Assembly: GCA_003649515.1 (NCBI GenBank)
Contig: QMSC01000092.1
Location: 1 to 5,728, forward strand
DNA: 5,728 bases
Reading direction: 5' to 3'
From: Thermoprotei archaeon
GTDB lineage: Archaea; Thermoproteota; Thermoprotei; Thermofilales; B20-G17
In this document: piece by piece, positions 4,962 through 5,728 of the stretch
How the letters are laid out: each line of letters begins with the position of its first letter
Numbering within the stretch: the stretch's first letter is position 1
The notes under the pieces: model-generated
What the model saw: the letters and a program-made list of their open reading frames with translations, nothing else
Told to the model about the DNA's origin: nothing
Databases searched by the model: none
Program-made: the position numbers and the translations under genes

Positions 4962-5728
4962 GTGGAGGTGAGGTTTGGCCCCGCAGGAAAGCCCATAGGC
5001 CTTAAGAGCAAGGAGCTGAAGGACATACCTCCCTTCCTCAAGCAATGCAAACTCAACGCAATGGAATATGAAGCTGTTAGAAGTGTAAAAATTAGCGAGG
5101 ATAAAGCTAGAAGCTTGGGAAAGCTCGCCAAAGAATACGATATACTTCTATCGCTACACGCCCCCTACGCGCTCAACCTCGTTTCCATGGATGAGGAGAA
5201 AGTTAAGGGCAGCATTAATAGGCTTTTATTAGCCGTTAAAGCCGCCTACTGGATGGGAGCATATAGAGTTGTATTTCATCCCGGGTATTATGGTGACTTA
5301 GAGCCTAAAGAGGCATTAAGAAAAGTCATTGACGCGCTCTCTGAGGTCGTTGAGAAAATGAGAGAAGAGAGAATAAAAGGCCCCATATTAAGTCCTGAAA
5401 CTACAGGTAAGGTCAAGCAGGTCGGATCGCTAGAAGAGGTCGTTGAGATGGCAAAGGCTCTAGGCACCAAATACTGCATACCGACCATCGACTTTGCGCA
5501 CATATATGCCCGTACATGTGGAGAGAAACTTAGGAGCGTCAGCGAATTCGTAGAGGTATTGGAGTACGTAGAGGACGAGTTGGGATCAGTTGCTGTATCG
5601 CCCCTACACGTACACTTCAGCGAAATAGAGTATGGGCAGGGAGGAGAACTCCGCCATCACCCCATTGGAAGCGGTTACGGACCCAAGTTTGAGCAACTTG
5701 CCGACGCTTTAATAGAAGTGGGATACTC
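4962..5728 (+). CDS. nfo: Endonuclease IV-family AP endonuclease (3' end outside the window)
   Basis: The 255 readable residues form a TIM-barrel of the AP endonuclease 2 / endonuclease IV family, which cuts DNA 5' of abasic sites in base excision repair using a tri-metal centre. Motifs in order match the E. coli Nfo ligands (known numbering in brackets): SLHAPY with His66 [His69], FHPG with His106 [His109], SPETTG with Glu146 [Glu145], IDFAH with Asp177 and His180 [Asp179, His182], SPLHVHF with His216 [His216], and RHHPIGSG with His232 [His231]. The residue matching Asp229 is Leu230 (ELRHHP instead of DRHH). The last ligand [Glu261] lies beyond the edge. The family is usually about 280 residues, so roughly 25-30 are missing. 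The start is GTG 4962, set by the SD and the adjoining upstream stop. No operon partner is visible. The fold is certain; given the changed ligand, true AP-endonuclease activity is likely but not assured. Confidence 0.88.
   Translation, partial: MEVRFGPAGKPIGLKSKELKDIPPFLKQCKLNAMEYEAVRSVKISEDKARSLGKLAKEYDILLSLHAPYALNLVSMDEEKVKGSINRLLLAVKAAYWMGAYRVVFHPGYYGDLEPKEALRKVIDALSEVVEKMREERIKGPILSPETTGKVKQVGSLEEVVEMAKALGTKYCIPTIDFAHIYARTCGEKLRSVSEFVEVLEYVEDELGSVAVSPLHVHFSEIEYGQGGELRHHPIGSGYGPKFEQLADALIEVGY

Noticed and set aside
1..5728. tRNA, rRNA, CRISPR, C/D box sRNA or insertion-sequence ends
   Set aside because: No cloverleaf with TTCRANN-type arm, no regularly spaced repeats, no paired RTGATGA/CTGA boxes and no transposase frame were seen on either strand by eye; a covariance-model search would be needed to exclude weak ncRNAs.

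Overview
The window looks like a piece of an archaeal chromosome, most likely from a thermophilic crenarchaeal-type (Thermoproteota) or related lineage. The signs are TATA boxes about 25-27 bp from start codons with almost no leader, a textbook archaeal Shine-Dalgarno sequence (GAGGTGAT) before one gene, GTG starts, heavy use of ATA, AGG and AGA codons, and protein families typical of hyperthermophilic archaea. No genus can be named from this stretch. There is no tRNA, rRNA, CRISPR array, transposase or insertion sequence.

Left edge (1-535): a leftward winged-helix regulator of ArsR type runs off the left end. Directly upstream of it is a near-perfect inverted repeat (13-bp arms, 2-bp spacer) that overlaps its likely TATA box, which suggests autoregulation. 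The rest of this gap holds a rightward promoter-like segment that leads only into a five-codon ORF.

Core (536-4221): a leftward operon of three overlapping genes encodes an ABC transporter ATPase, a six-helix ABC-2 type permease and a 161-residue protein with an extracytoplasmic beta-rich domain between two membrane helices. A rightward pair faces it, encoding a 118-residue secreted or membrane-tethered acidic protein and a 352-residue protein with an N-terminal signal segment, a large outer domain and a C-terminal membrane anchor. The two sets are separated by 58 bp. In the middle lies a perfect 20-bp palindrome that reads as one TATA box with a BRE-like element on each side, so the two sets are probably expressed together. 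The likeliest reading is a dedicated ABC exporter or membrane-remodelling system with three unfamiliar outer-face partner proteins. Its substrate cannot be told from sequence.

Right part (4222-5728): a convergent spacer is followed by a leftward RelB/VapB-like antitoxin gene with no recognisable toxin beside it. Divergent from it is a 44-codon gene of unknown function with its own TATA box. Last comes a rightward gene for an endonuclease IV-family AP endonuclease, cut by the right edge, with a strong promoter/SD arrangement. Its metal-ligand set is mostly conserved, but the position matching bacterial Asp229 is Leu.
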